Positions 25,446-32,782 of a stretch of 33,106 nt of DNA are shown piece after piece. Position numbers and translations under genes: made by a program. The stretch is from Aeromonas tecta (GTDB lineage: Bacteria; Pseudomonadota; Gammaproteobacteria; Enterobacterales; Aeromonadaceae): NCBI RefSeq assembly GCF_000820185.1, contig NZ_CDCA01000005.1:50689-83794 (forward strand), in the 5' to 3' direction. The notes under the pieces were generated by a model, which did no database searches, was not told the origin of the DNA, and saw only the letters and a list, made by a program, of their open reading frames with translations. Each line of letters opens with the position of its first letter. Position 1 is the stretch's first letter.

Positions 25446-25621
25446 GATGCCTGTCTGCTCACGTCGGTGCCCATGAGGCCGGACGGGGGGAAGATATCGA
25501 GCAGCTTACCAGTCCCGTGGCAGGCGCCCATCCATCTGCACACAGGCCGCGCCATCTTGTGTCGCTGCCATGGCAATCATCCGGCGGGGGCTTGCCCCGA
25601 AGCAGAACAGAATCCATCTGG

Positions 25622-27169
25622 CTACTTTTTACCGATCCCGTATTCGCGCAACTTGTTAGCGATAGCGGTGTGGGAAACCCCAAGCCGCTTGGCCAGTTGC
25701 CGGGTAGAAGGGAATGCCGGATAGAGTCGCTCCAGCAACCGGCTCTCGAAGCGCTTCACCGCCTCATCCAGCCCGCCCTCGAACCACTCGTCGATGAGCG
25801 GCATGGCATCCGCCGCCACCGGCAAGTCCACGTGTTCCGGGCCTATCTCATCCCCTTCCAGCAGGGTCATGGCCCGATAGAGACAGTTGCGCAGCTGGCG
25901 CACGTTGCCAGGCCAGCGGTAGGCGGTCAGGTATTCGGCCATGTTGCGGGTAAAGCGCGGACGAGGGCGCTGCAATTCGCTTGCGAAGCGGGAGACGAAC
26001 TGCTGGGCCAGCGCCATGATGTCCGCCTTGCGCTCGCGAAGCGGCGGCAGCGCCAGACTCAGCACGTTGAGGCGGTAGTAGAGATCTTCGCGGAACTTGC
26101 CCTCGTGCACCAGATCCAGCAGTTGCTTCTGGGTGGTGCAGATGAAGCGCACGTTGACCCGCACCTCCTGCTCGTCACCGACCCGGCGGAAAACGCCATC
26201 TTGCAGCACCCGCAAGAACTTGGTCTGCAGGTGGGGAGACATGTCGCCGATCTCGTCCAGCATCAGGGTGCCGCCGCTCGCCAGCTCCAGCACGCCGCGC
26301 TTGCCCTCGGTGTTATTGCCAAAGGCGCCGGGGGCGTAGCCAAACAGCTCGCTCTCGGCCACGTTGTCCGGCATGGCCGCACAGTTGAGCGCCATGAAGG
26401 GGTGGCTGGAGCGCAGACTGGCGCCGTGACAGGCGCGGGCCAACAGCTCCTTGCCGGTGCCGGTCTCGCCGACGATGAGCAAGGGGGCATCCTGCATCGC
26501 GAGTTTCGCGGCCTGGGCCAGCACCTCTTTCATCTTCTGGCTCTCGGCCTGCAGATGCTCGAAGCCACCCACTTCCACCGCGTGCAAGGCGCTAAAATGC
26601 ATGCCGACCCGGCGGGCAGATTTGAGCACCACCACGGCGCCAGCCAAGGCCTGTTTGCCCTTCTCTTCGGCCACGAACAGCGGCATCAGATCGCCGAGAT
26701 ACTCCTCACCGCCGAGGCTGAGCTTGCAGGTCTGGGGCCGGATCTCGCTCGCCTCCAGCCAGCGGGCGAAGGAGAAGCCCTTGACCAAAGAACCCAAGGA
26801 GACACCGCGCACCTCTTCCGGCGGCAGCGCCAGGGTGGTGAGGGCGGCCTGATTGGCCTGAGTCACCCGCCCCTTGCTGTCAAGGGAGAACACCAAGTCC
26901 GGCAGCGCCTTGAGCAGCGCCTCAATCTCGTGGTGCTCCCGCTCGGAGGGCATGTAGGGGATGGTTTTGACGTCATAGATGCCGGGGATGCGGCGAATTT
27001 CCGGCATCAGGTGCTGAAAATCGCGAAACTCCAGCTCGGGGAAGTTGAGGTAGATGATGCCTGAGGTATCGATTTCGATGCCGCGCAGATCGATGTTGTG
27101 CTCCACCAGACGGTCGAGCAATTCCCGGGTCAAGCCCAGGCGGTCTTCACAGCTGACTTCAAGACGCAT
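25622..27169 (-). CDS. tyrR: TyrR/PhhR aromatic amino acid regulator
   Basis: A 515-residue transcription factor responding to tyrosine, phenylalanine and tryptophan. Order: ACT domain (MRLEVSCEDRLGLTRELLD, ~1-75), PAS (~80-185), AAA+ domain (~200-430) and a Fis-like HTH (PSTRQLAKRLGVSHTAIANKLREYG) at the C-terminus, nearly identical to E. coli TyrR. Walker A is GETGTGKE (234-241) and Walker B is LMLDEI (Asp305-Glu306). At 281-286 the sigma54-contact loop reads GAFGNN rather than GAFTGA, so it should act with sigma70, as TyrR does. MRLE at 27169 matches the E. coli start; three extra residues upstream are ignored. It lies behind phhA-phhB and is separated from them by a terminator, so it has its own promoter. 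Confidence 0.96.
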   Translation of the reverse strand: MRLEVSCEDRLGLTRELLDRLVEHNIDLRGIEIDTSGIIYLNFPELEFRDFQHLMPEIRRIPGIYDVKTIPYMPSEREHHEIEALLKALPDLVFSLDSKGRVTQANQAALTTLALPPEEVRGVSLGSLVKGFSFARWLEASEIRPQTCKLSLGGEEYLGDLMPLFVAEEKGKQALAGAVVVLKSARRVGMHFSALHAVEVGGFEHLQAESQKMKEVLAQAAKLAMQDAPLLIVGETGTGKELLARACHGASLRSSHPFMALNCAAMPDNVAESELFGYAPGAFGNNTEGKRGVLELASGGTLMLDEIGDMSPHLQTKFLRVLQDGVFRRVGDEQEVRVNVRFICTTQKQLLDLVHEGKFREDLYYRLNVLSLALPPLRERKADIMALAQQFVSRFASELQRPRPRFTRNMAEYLTAYRWPGNVRQLRNCLYRAMTLLEGDEIGPEHVDLPVAADAMPLIDEWFEGGLDEAVKRFESRLLERLYPAFPSTRQLAKRLGVSHTAIANKLREYGIGKK

Positions 27170-27247
27170 TCGGCACACACTTCCTGGCTAACATTCTGAA
27201 TAACCGGATGATACAGACTCGATCCCGCCAGTGCGAGGGTTGGCCCA

Positions 27248-27288
27248 TAAAAATGCGGGCCCGTCCGATATTCACCGGACAGACCCGC
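27248..27288 (-). terminator. Terminator of phhA-phhB
   Basis: 13-bp stem GCGGGCCCGTCCG/CGGACAGACCCGC (plus-strand order 27255-27267 and 27276-27288) with two mismatches that are G-U wobbles in the leftward RNA, loop of eight, then TTTTTATG on the minus strand. It separates phhAB from tyrR. Confidence 0.85.
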
Positions 27289-27318
27289 CTGTTTTGCGCT
27301 GTTGCAGCGACGAAACGC

Positions 27319-27657
27319 CTATTTCAGCAGCTCGTCGGTGCGCGCCGCCATGATGAAGTCGTTGCGATGCAGGCCACCTATCTTGTGGGTCCACCAGCTG
27401 ACGGTCACCTTGCCCCATTCGGTGAGGATCGCGGGGTGGTGGAACTCGGCCTCCGCCAGCTCCCCCAGGCGGTTGGTGAAGGCGAGCGCCTCCTTGAAGT
27501 TGCGAAAGCCAAACTCCCGGCGCAGTTGCAACTCCCCCTTCACCACCATGGGCTGCCAGTCGGGGATGGCGTGCATCAGCTCGGCCAGCTCCTGATCGCT
27601 GACTCTGGGGGCATCGGCGCGGCATGCTTCGCACTGTTGGCTTGCCAGTTCGGACAT
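27319..27657 (-). CDS. phhB: Pterin-4a-carbinolamine dehydratase
   Basis: A 112-residue cytosolic enzyme that dehydrates the 4a-hydroxy-pterin released by phenylalanine hydroxylase, regenerating the cofactor. The family core [31 protein letters not shown] has the conserved HHP, Trp and Thr-His residues. A start at 27657 is chosen because AAAGGAG lies just upstream on the minus strand; a longer frame adds 15 non-family residues. It is second in phhA-phhB, 65 nt behind phhA, as in Pseudomonas. An N-terminal CEAC pair (9-12) is seen. Confidence 0.95.
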   Translation of the reverse strand: MSELASQQCEACRADAPRVSDQELAELMHAIPDWQPMVVKGELQLRREFGFRNFKEALAFTNRLGELAEAEFHHPAILTEWGKVTVSWWTHKIGGLHRNDFIMAARTDELLK

Positions 27658-27722
27658 TGGGGACTCCTTTCGTGTATCTGGGCGCGCTTGGGATGGGCGC
27701 AATAATGGGTTGAATACGATGA

Positions 27723-28529
27723 TCAGCTCGCCTGCTTGCTGGCAGCCGGGGTGAAGCGGGGCGGGTGCAGGCCGAGACGGCGAGCCTCGTTCACCCCCGC
27801 CATGATGTCCTGCTCCGCCAACTGGTAGAGGGCATCCAGGCTTGGCAGCACAAAGTAGATGGGCTGCATGATGTCGATGCGATAGGGGGTGCGCAGCACC
27901 TCCACCAGATCAAAGGGTTGCAGCCTGGGTTGACCCGAGAGGGCATAGCCAGTCTCGCCGATGGAGGAGAGGATGCCGCCGCCGTAGATGCGAAGGCCAC
28001 TCCCCTGCCCGCTCTCCCCCTGCACCAGACCGAACTCCACCGTGAACCAGTAGAGCCGCGCGAGGAAGACCCGCTCCTCCTTGCTGGCCTTGAGGCCCAG
28101 CTGGCCATAGACATGGGTAAAGTGGGCGAAGGCCGGGTTGGTCAGCATGGCGCAATGGCCGAACAGCTCGTGGAAGATGTCGGGCTCTTGCAGGTAGTCG
28201 AGCTCGTCCCGACGCCGGATGAAGGTGGCAACCGGAAACTGGCGGTTGGCCAAGAGCGAGAAGAAGCGATCGAACGAGATGAGCGCCGGTACCGCCACCA
28301 CGGACCAGCCGGTGGCGGGTTGCAGCACGGCGTTGATCTCAGCGAGCTGCGGGATGCGATCCGGGTGCAGGGCGAGGCGCACAAGGCCTGCCATGTACTC
28401 GTCGCAGGCCTTGCCGGCCAGGGCCGCGAGCTGGCGCTCAATCAGAATTTGCCAGGTCCCCTGCTCCTCATCACCGTAGTGAATGAAGCCCTGCGCGTCC
28501 GGCTGGTGTGCTGTATAAAGAGTGGCCAT
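27723..28529 (-). CDS. phhA: Phenylalanine-4-hydroxylase
   Basis: A 268-residue monomeric bacterial aromatic amino acid hydroxylase converting phenylalanine to tyrosine with tetrahydropterin and O2. The non-haem iron triad is His120 and His125 in FHELFGH plus Glu165 in FTVEFGL. Other family pieces are [30 protein letters not shown] and the [24 protein letters not shown]-terminal region. It lacks the ACT regulatory domain of animal enzymes, as bacterial forms do. First gene of leftward phhA-phhB, with tyrR next. A TyrR box lies about 115 nt upstream. The ribosome-binding site (GGAACGGG) is moderate. Confidence 0.97.
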   Translation of the reverse strand: MATLYTAHQPDAQGFIHYGDEEQGTWQILIERQLAALAGKACDEYMAGLVRLALHPDRIPQLAEINAVLQPATGWSVVAVPALISFDRFFSLLANRQFPVATFIRRRDELDYLQEPDIFHELFGHCAMLTNPAFAHFTHVYGQLGLKASKEERVFLARLYWFTVEFGLVQGESGQGSGLRIYGGGILSSIGETGYALSGQPRLQPFDLVEVLRTPYRIDIMQPIYFVLPSLDALYQLAEQDIMAGVNEARRLGLHPPRFTPAASKQAS

Positions 28530-28573
28530 GATCCCGTTCCATCCTGTGCAAGGCGAGGCGCCTTGGTGTTGCT

Positions 28574-28592
28574 CTACAGGATCACTGTAACG
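28574..28592. promoter_or_regulatory. Small dyad in the phhA promoter region
   Basis: CTACAG-GATCA-CTGTAA (around 28574-28590) is an inverted repeat about 50 nt before the phhA start. It has TyrR-like half-sites in the wrong orientation and spacing, so the regulator is unknown. Confidence 0.3.
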
Positions 28593-28603
28593 GTTTGCCC
28601 CCT

Positions 28604-28634
28604 AAAAAAGCAGCCGACCCCGGGGTCGGCTGCT
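28604..28634 (-). terminator. Terminator behind ycjF
   Basis: A perfect 26-bp palindrome (13-bp arms AGCAGCCGACCCC/GGGGTCGGCTGCT, 28609-28634) followed on the minus strand by TTTTTTAG. It ends the psp-ycjXF transcript and insulates phhA. Confidence 0.9.
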
Positions 28635-28643
28635 GGCCACCAA

Positions 28644-28661
28644 TGTAAACAATTTGTGACA
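28644..28661. promoter_or_regulatory. Putative TyrR box upstream of phhA
   Basis: TGTAAA-CAATTT-GTGACA matches the TyrR consensus TGTAAA-N6-TTTACA at 10 of 12 positions and keeps the essential G and C with correct spacing. It lies beyond the ycjF terminator relative to phhA, about 115-130 nt before the phhA ATG, a position suited to activation from upstream. Confidence 0.6.
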
Positions 28662-28678
28662 TCCTTGGGGCTCTGGCC

Positions 28679-29725
28679 TCAGGACTTGCTGAGATAGCCC
28701 GCCAGCTGGCCGATGAGCCGTTTTCTCAGCTCGCCGAGCTTGGGTTTCTCATCGCCGCACCAGGGCAGCGGGCGACAGGCCTCTATGGTGCGCAGCCCGA
28801 GCCGCGCGGTAAGCAGGCCGGCCCCCACCCCTTGGGCTGCACGGGCAGAGAGTTTGGCGGTGAGCTCGGCGCCGAGCAAGTCCATCCCTACCTCGGTGAC
28901 GAGCTCGGTGGCGCCGGCATAGAGCATGTTGCGAAACACCTGGCGGATCAGTTGAATACGACTCCAGTAGCCGAGTTCTATGGCATAAACATCCGCAATA
29001 TCTTCGATCATCCGCAGGTTTCGCCACAGCATCAGCATCATGTCGACGGTCGCCAGCGGGCTCAGGGCCACCAGCACGGCGGCCTCCCCGGACCATTTGG
29101 CGACCCGGGCCTGGGCCAGCTTGTCCCGCTCGGTCAGCACCAGCTGACTGTAGAGGGTCAGTACCTCCCGATCGCTGTGGCTCTCGTCGAGCTGGGAGAG
29201 CCAGTTGCGATAGCCCTCCCGCCCCTTGTCGCCACTCTTCTCGGCCAGGGCCTCACAGAAGACCGGACCCTGCCCCACTCCCTGATGGGCCAACAGGTCT
29301 TCGGCACGCGAGCGCACGTCCTGGCGCCGCTTGAGGGTGCGCAGCCGCAACCATTCGCGCCCGGCCACGCTGGCCGTGCCCACCAGCACCAGGCCGGAAG
29401 CCAGCAGCCAGGCACCGCCCCAGAGCGGGGACGAGGCGAACTGGTCGACGAGGAAGGCGCCAAATTGACCAAGGGAGAGCAGGCCCACGGCCCCCAGCCC
29501 CCAGCCGAGCAGGCGGTGACGGCGGCGGGGCTTGATGGTCAGAGCCGGCTCCACCTCGGTGAAGTCATTGAGCTCATCGAGGCGCTCGAAGCTCGCCTCC
29601 TCCAGCCGCTGGGCCGGTGCGGGGGCCTGCTCCGGCGGCGCCACCGGGATCACCGGCTCCAGCACCATCTTGCCTTGCAGCGGGACGGCCGCCGCTGGCG
29701 TGGGTTGTTTTGTCTGATCGTTCAT
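28679..29725 (-). CDS. ycjF: YcjF-type membrane protein (TIGR01620/DUF697)
   Basis: A 348-residue inner-membrane protein. A Pro/Ala-rich cytoplasmic N-terminus (~1-66) is followed by two membrane helices (~72-96 and ~101-122) and a C-terminal DUF697 domain (~210-345) with AVLVALSPLATVDMMLMLWRNLRMIEDIADVYAIELGY, a family signature. Partner of the YcjX GTPase-like protein in the psp regulon of many gammaproteobacteria; its molecular role is not established. It is 57 nt behind ycjX and is the last gene of the psp-ycjXF run, ending at a strong terminator. Confidence 0.9.
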   Translation of the reverse strand: MNDQTKQPTPAAAVPLQGKMVLEPVIPVAPPEQAPAPAQRLEEASFERLDELNDFTEVEPALTIKPRRRHRLLGWGLGAVGLLSLGQFGAFLVDQFASSPLWGGAWLLASGLVLVGTASVAGREWLRLRTLKRRQDVRSRAEDLLAHQGVGQGPVFCEALAEKSGDKGREGYRNWLSQLDESHSDREVLTLYSQLVLTERDKLAQARVAKWSGEAAVLVALSPLATVDMMLMLWRNLRMIEDIADVYAIELGYWSRIQLIRQVFRNMLYAGATELVTEVGMDLLGAELTAKLSARAAQGVGAGLLTARLGLRTIEACRPLPWCGDEKPKLGELRKRLIGQLAGYLSKS

Positions 29726-29782
29726 CGCTTATGTTCCTCGGCGCCTACCGGCAAAGGGTTGCCATGCCAGCAGGCCAGCTGA

Positions 29783-31204
29783 TTATTCGAGGTGATCCCC
29801 GAGCAGGAATTCCAGCGCCGCATCGAGCCGGATATGGGGCAGCGCCTGATGGGCGCTCATAGGCAGCGGGCGAAACGCCTGAAAATCAAAACCCTGACTC
29901 TGCCACCACTGAGCCGGCGGGATCTGGGACGGCACCTCCCCCGGGAACAGCAGCAGTGGCTCGCCCTCCAGGCTGGTGCCACGAATGGCAGGGAACTCGC
30001 GGCCATTGGCCTGCCCCTTGCCCACCTCGGTGGCCTTGATGGCGGCGAGCGCCAGGCATTCGGTCTCAATGCCCTCGAAGCGTGCCTGACCTCGGCCGCT
30101 GCTCACCAGATGTTGCAGCAAGGAGACCAGGGGCCCGTGCTGCTCCGGCGTCACGTGATCCGCCTTGCTCGCCACGAACAGCAACTTGTCGATGCGCGGG
30201 GAGAACAGTCGGCGCCACCAGTTGCTCTTGCCGTAGGCAAAACTCTCCATGATGCGGGCGATGGCCTGCTGCATATCACCAAAACTGGCGGCGCCGGCGT
30301 TGAGGGGTTGCAGGCAATCCACCAGCACGATCTGGCGGTCAAACCCGGCAAAGTGCTGCTCGTAGAAACCCTGCACCAGATGCTGCTTGTATTGCTCGAA
30401 GCGCTGCTTGAAGGTGGCGTAGAGGGTGCCGTCGCTGGGCTCGCCAGCGGGCTTGTCCCACACCCAGGGCACGAACTGCAGCAATGGGGCGCCGGCGTAT
30501 TCCCCCGGCAGCACGAAGCGGCCCGGCTGGATGAGGTGCAAGCCCAGCTCGCGCTTGCAGGCGTGCAGATAGTCGGTGTAACGCTCGGCCAGCTCGCTGG
30601 CGGGTTTCTCCTCGAAGGGCTGCTCGGCCTGCCAGCGCGGCTCGAGCCAAGCGGCCGCAAGTTGTTGCAGCTCGGGGCGGCGCAGCTGATGTTGCACCTG
30701 CTCACTCCACTGCTCGTAACTGAGATCCAGTAGCGGCAAGTCCAGCAGCCACTCCCCTGGGTAGTCCACCAGATCCACATAGAGGGTGGAGATCTCCCCC
30801 AGGTGGCGACGCAACGGATGGCGGGTGCGATAGCGAATTTCGAGGCGCACCTCGGCCACGCCGCGGGTGGGCTCGGGCCAGGCGGGGGGATCCCCAAACA
30901 GCGAGTCAAGTCCGCGCTCGTAGGGGAAGGTCGGGATGTGGAGGTTCTGCTGGGGGACGCGGCGCGCCCCCAGGATCCGTCCCTGCCGCTGGGCATCCCA
31001 CAGGGGCAGACGACCGTCGATGGCCGCGTGCTCCAGCTGGTTGACCAACGCCGTGATAAAGGCGGTCTTGCCGCTGCGGGACAGGCCGGTAACCGCCAGC
31101 CGGATGTGGCGATCCCGAACCCGGTTCACCACCTCATTGGCCTTGTGCTGCAGCACGGACCACTGCTGTTCAAACTTGTTGCGTAGCAATTTTTTAGGTG
31201 TCAA
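29783..31204 (-). CDS. ycjX: YcjX, psp-regulon P-loop NTPase
   Basis: A 473-residue cytosolic GTP-binding-type protein of the YcjX/DUF463 family. Walker A is GLSRSGKT at 40-47, in the diagnostic context RLAVTGLSRSGKTAFITALVNQL. A DxxG-like element DYPGEWLLDLPLL follows, and VASKADHV supplies an NKxD-like base-recognition motif. The ATP/GTP role in envelope stress is inferred from the family and from psp linkage. The start codon appears to be TTG at 31204 with GAGGA about 11 bases upstream; a GTG about 16 codons later would be closer to the E. coli N-terminus, so the first residues are uncertain. It lies 66 nt behind pspC with a long hairpin between. Confidence 0.92.
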   Translation of the reverse strand: MTPKKLLRNKFEQQWSVLQHKANEVVNRVRDRHIRLAVTGLSRSGKTAFITALVNQLEHAAIDGRLPLWDAQRQGRILGARRVPQQNLHIPTFPYERGLDSLFGDPPAWPEPTRGVAEVRLEIRYRTRHPLRRHLGEISTLYVDLVDYPGEWLLDLPLLDLSYEQWSEQVQHQLRRPELQQLAAAWLEPRWQAEQPFEEKPASELAERYTDYLHACKRELGLHLIQPGRFVLPGEYAGAPLLQFVPWVWDKPAGEPSDGTLYATFKQRFEQYKQHLVQGFYEQHFAGFDRQIVLVDCLQPLNAGAASFGDMQQAIARIMESFAYGKSNWWRRLFSPRIDKLLFVASKADHVTPEQHGPLVSLLQHLVSSGRGQARFEGIETECLALAAIKATEVGKGQANGREFPAIRGTSLEGEPLLLFPGEVPSQIPPAQWWQSQGFDFQAFRPLPMSAHQALPHIRLDAALEFLLGDHLE

Positions 31205-31227
31205 GGCGTGCTCAATCCTCTGTGTGG

Positions 31228-31260
31228 TCGCGCCCCGGCCCTCGTTGGCCCAGGGCGCGA
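31228..31260. repeat. Long GC-rich hairpin between pspC and ycjX
   Basis: Outer stem TCGCGCCC/GGGCGCGA (31228-31235 with 31253-31260) and inner stem GGCC/GGCC. No U-run follows on the minus strand, so it is not a standard terminator; it may be an RNA-processing or stability element that sets ycjXF levels relative to pspABC. Confidence 0.6.
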
Positions 31261-31270
31261 TTGTCTCTCA

Positions 31271-31672
31271 TCACAGCTTGCTGAATTCCCGTTGCAAGTT
31301 GAACTCTTTGGAGGTCACCAGCTTCTCCATGCGCTGCACTCTGGGCTCGAGCGCATCCAACTCTTGCGCGATGCGCCCCAGCGCCTGCTGCGGGGTGACC
31401 CCGGCCTGCCAGCTGCGCGCCTTCATGCGCAGATCGCTGAACTCGGCATCCTGTTCCCCGTAGAGGGTGACCGGTTTCTTGTCGAGCAGAAACCAGGCCG
31501 CAATGTAGGCGATGAAGGTGATGAAACCGGCGAAGATGAGGCCAGTGATGGCCAGCAGCCGCACTATCCAAGTCTCCACCCCAAAGTAGTCGGCGAGGCC
31601 GGCGCACACCCCCGCTATCTTGCCCCGTTGGGGATCGCGATAGAGGTTGCGAGGATTGGTCGAGACGCTCAT
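31271..31672 (-). CDS. pspC: Phage shock protein C
   Basis: A 133-residue inner-membrane protein with an N-terminal PspC domain: LYRDPQRGKIAGVCAGLADYFGVETWIVRLLAI, then a membrane helix LIFAGFITFIAYIAAWFLL (~45-63) and a cytoplasmic or periplasmic C-terminal helix rich in charged residues. With PspB it senses inner-membrane stress and draws PspA away from PspF, inducing the operon. Start overlaps the pspB stop by four bases (ATGA). The third gene of pspABC; pspD and pspE do not follow, and ycjX is next. Confidence 0.96.
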   Translation of the reverse strand: MSVSTNPRNLYRDPQRGKIAGVCAGLADYFGVETWIVRLLAITGLIFAGFITFIAYIAAWFLLDKKPVTLYGEQDAEFSDLRMKARSWQAGVTPQQALGRIAQELDALEPRVQRMEKLVTSKEFNLQREFSKL

Positions 31673-31905
31673 ACCTTATTCCTCCAGCCGGGCACCTCGG
31701 CATCCAGAATCGATTCCAGGGCGCCGACCCGCTCCTGCATCTTCTCGGCACGCACCAGCAGGCCTTGCAGCTCCTCTCGCTCATTATCGGCGAGACCGGC
31801 CCCTATTCTGCCCTTGGCGCGATAGTGCAGCACCAGCCAGATGGGGGCCACTATCACCATGAAGACGATGAGTGGCGTCGCCAATATCCCAAGAATGTCT
31901 TCCAT
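31669..31905 (-). CDS. pspB: Phage shock protein B
   Basis: A 78-residue inner-membrane protein: an N-terminal helix LATPLIVFMVIVAPIWLVLHY (~8-28) and a C-terminal leucine-heptad coiled coil (~40-70, ELQGLLVRAEKMQERVGALESIL). It pairs with PspC to activate the psp response. It starts three bases after the pspA stop (GGGAGA upstream) and overlaps pspC by four bases, so the three genes are translationally coupled. Length matches E. coli PspB (74). Confidence 0.96.
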   Translation of the reverse strand: MEDILGILATPLIVFMVIVAPIWLVLHYRAKGRIGAGLADNEREELQGLLVRAEKMQERVGALESILDAEVPGWRNKV

Positions 31906-31908
31906 TCA

Positions 31909-32586
31909 TTATTCTCCCTGTTTGGTGGCGTCACTCTGGCCCAGCTTCTGGCGCATGGCCTCGAGCTCACGGCTGATCTGATCGTCCACTTCCAGTTCGG
32001 CAAATTGCTGGGCCAGCGCCTTGTCGGACTGGCCGAGATCGGCGCGCGCTTCCATCTCGTCGATGCGGCGCTCCATGCGCTCGAACTTGCTGACCACGGC
32101 CTGGCTGTCGCCACGGGCGACCTGGCTTTGCACGTTCAAACGGCTGCTGGCCGCCTCGCTGCGAATGGCCATCGCCTTCTGGCGAGCACGGGCGTCTTCG
32201 AGCTTGGCTTCCAGCTGGCGAATTTCGTCACCCAGCTTGTCGATGCCGCTGTCCACCGCCTGCTGCTCACGATAGAGCGTCTCGGCCAGTTCGAGCTGTT
32301 TCTTCTTCTCGATGAGGGCGGCGCGGGCCAAGTCTTCGCGACCCTTGGTCAGCGCCAGTTCGGCTTTGGTTTGCCACTCGTTCACCCGCTCCTGATGGCG
32401 GTTGACCTGGCGGCCAATCTCTTTCTGGTTGGCGAGGAAGCGGGCCAGGTTGGAGCGCTCCTTCACCAGCTCATCTTCCATCTCCTGGATGATCAGGCGC
32501 ACCATCTTCTGGGGATCTTCTGCCTTGTCGAGCAGGGCCGTCAGGTTGGAATTGATGATGTCGGCCAGGCGGGAAAAAATACTCAT
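31909..32586 (-). CDS. pspA: Phage shock protein A
   Basis: A 225-residue peripheral membrane protein of the PspA/IM30 (ESCRT-III-like) family. The N-terminal amphipathic helix MSIFSRLADIINSNLTALLD binds stressed membranes; the rest is a long coiled coil (~25-185) with EDPQKMVRLIIQEMEDELV and the family's EKKKQLELAETL segment. PspA stabilises the inner membrane and, unstressed, inhibits PspF. The start at 32586 matches E. coli PspA and has AGGAG seven bases upstream; a longer open frame to 32649 runs into the sigma54 promoter and is rejected. First gene of pspABC-ycjXF. Confidence 0.98.
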   Translation of the reverse strand: MSIFSRLADIINSNLTALLDKAEDPQKMVRLIIQEMEDELVKERSNLARFLANQKEIGRQVNRHQERVNEWQTKAELALTKGREDLARAALIEKKKQLELAETLYREQQAVDSGIDKLGDEIRQLEAKLEDARARQKAMAIRSEAASSRLNVQSQVARGDSQAVVSKFERMERRIDEMEARADLGQSDKALAQQFAELEVDDQISRELEAMRQKLGQSDATKQGE

Positions 32587-32632
32587 GGTTGTACTCCTGT
32601 GATGGGCATTGGGTTGTTTCTCCATTGACAAT

Positions 32633-32648
32633 GGCAACTTGTGTGCCA
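32633..32648 (-). promoter_or_regulatory. Sigma54 promoter of pspABC
   Basis: On the minus strand TGGCAC-ACAAG-TTGCC matches the -24/-12 consensus TGGCAC-N5-TTGC(A/T) at all core positions. The predicted start is near 32623, leaving a leader of about 37 nt before pspA. It is the expected PspF-dependent promoter. Confidence 0.92.
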
Positions 32649-32663
32649 ATCTGGAACCAATTT

Positions 32664-32676
32664 TAACTCATTGATT
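32664..32676 (-). promoter_or_regulatory. IHF site in the psp control region
   Basis: AATCAATGAGTTA (minus strand) fits the IHF consensus WATCAANNNNTTR exactly and lies just upstream of the sigma54 promoter, where DNA bending brings PspF to the polymerase, as in E. coli. Confidence 0.8.
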
Positions 32677-32681
32677 TATAT

Positions 32682-32710
32682 GGGCGCTCTTCCTGAGTTT
32701 CAAGACGCCC
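32682..32710. promoter_or_regulatory. Candidate PspF enhancer site
   Basis: Imperfect dyad GGGCGCTCTT...AAGACGCCC (arms 32682-32691 and 32702-32710) lies about 70 nt upstream of the predicted psp start, beyond the IHF site, the usual place of the PspF upstream activating sequence. Assigned by position and symmetry only. Confidence 0.45.
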
Positions 32711-32782
32711 AGAACAAGAGATGATAAAAATAGCTAACTTTTGGTAAGATTGACCAGATTTTTCAACGAGCAGGGTTTAAGG

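Noticed and set aside
25570..25610. Hairpin CGGGGC/GCCCCG behind tyrR as terminator
   Set aside because: No U-run follows on the minus strand; too weak to call.
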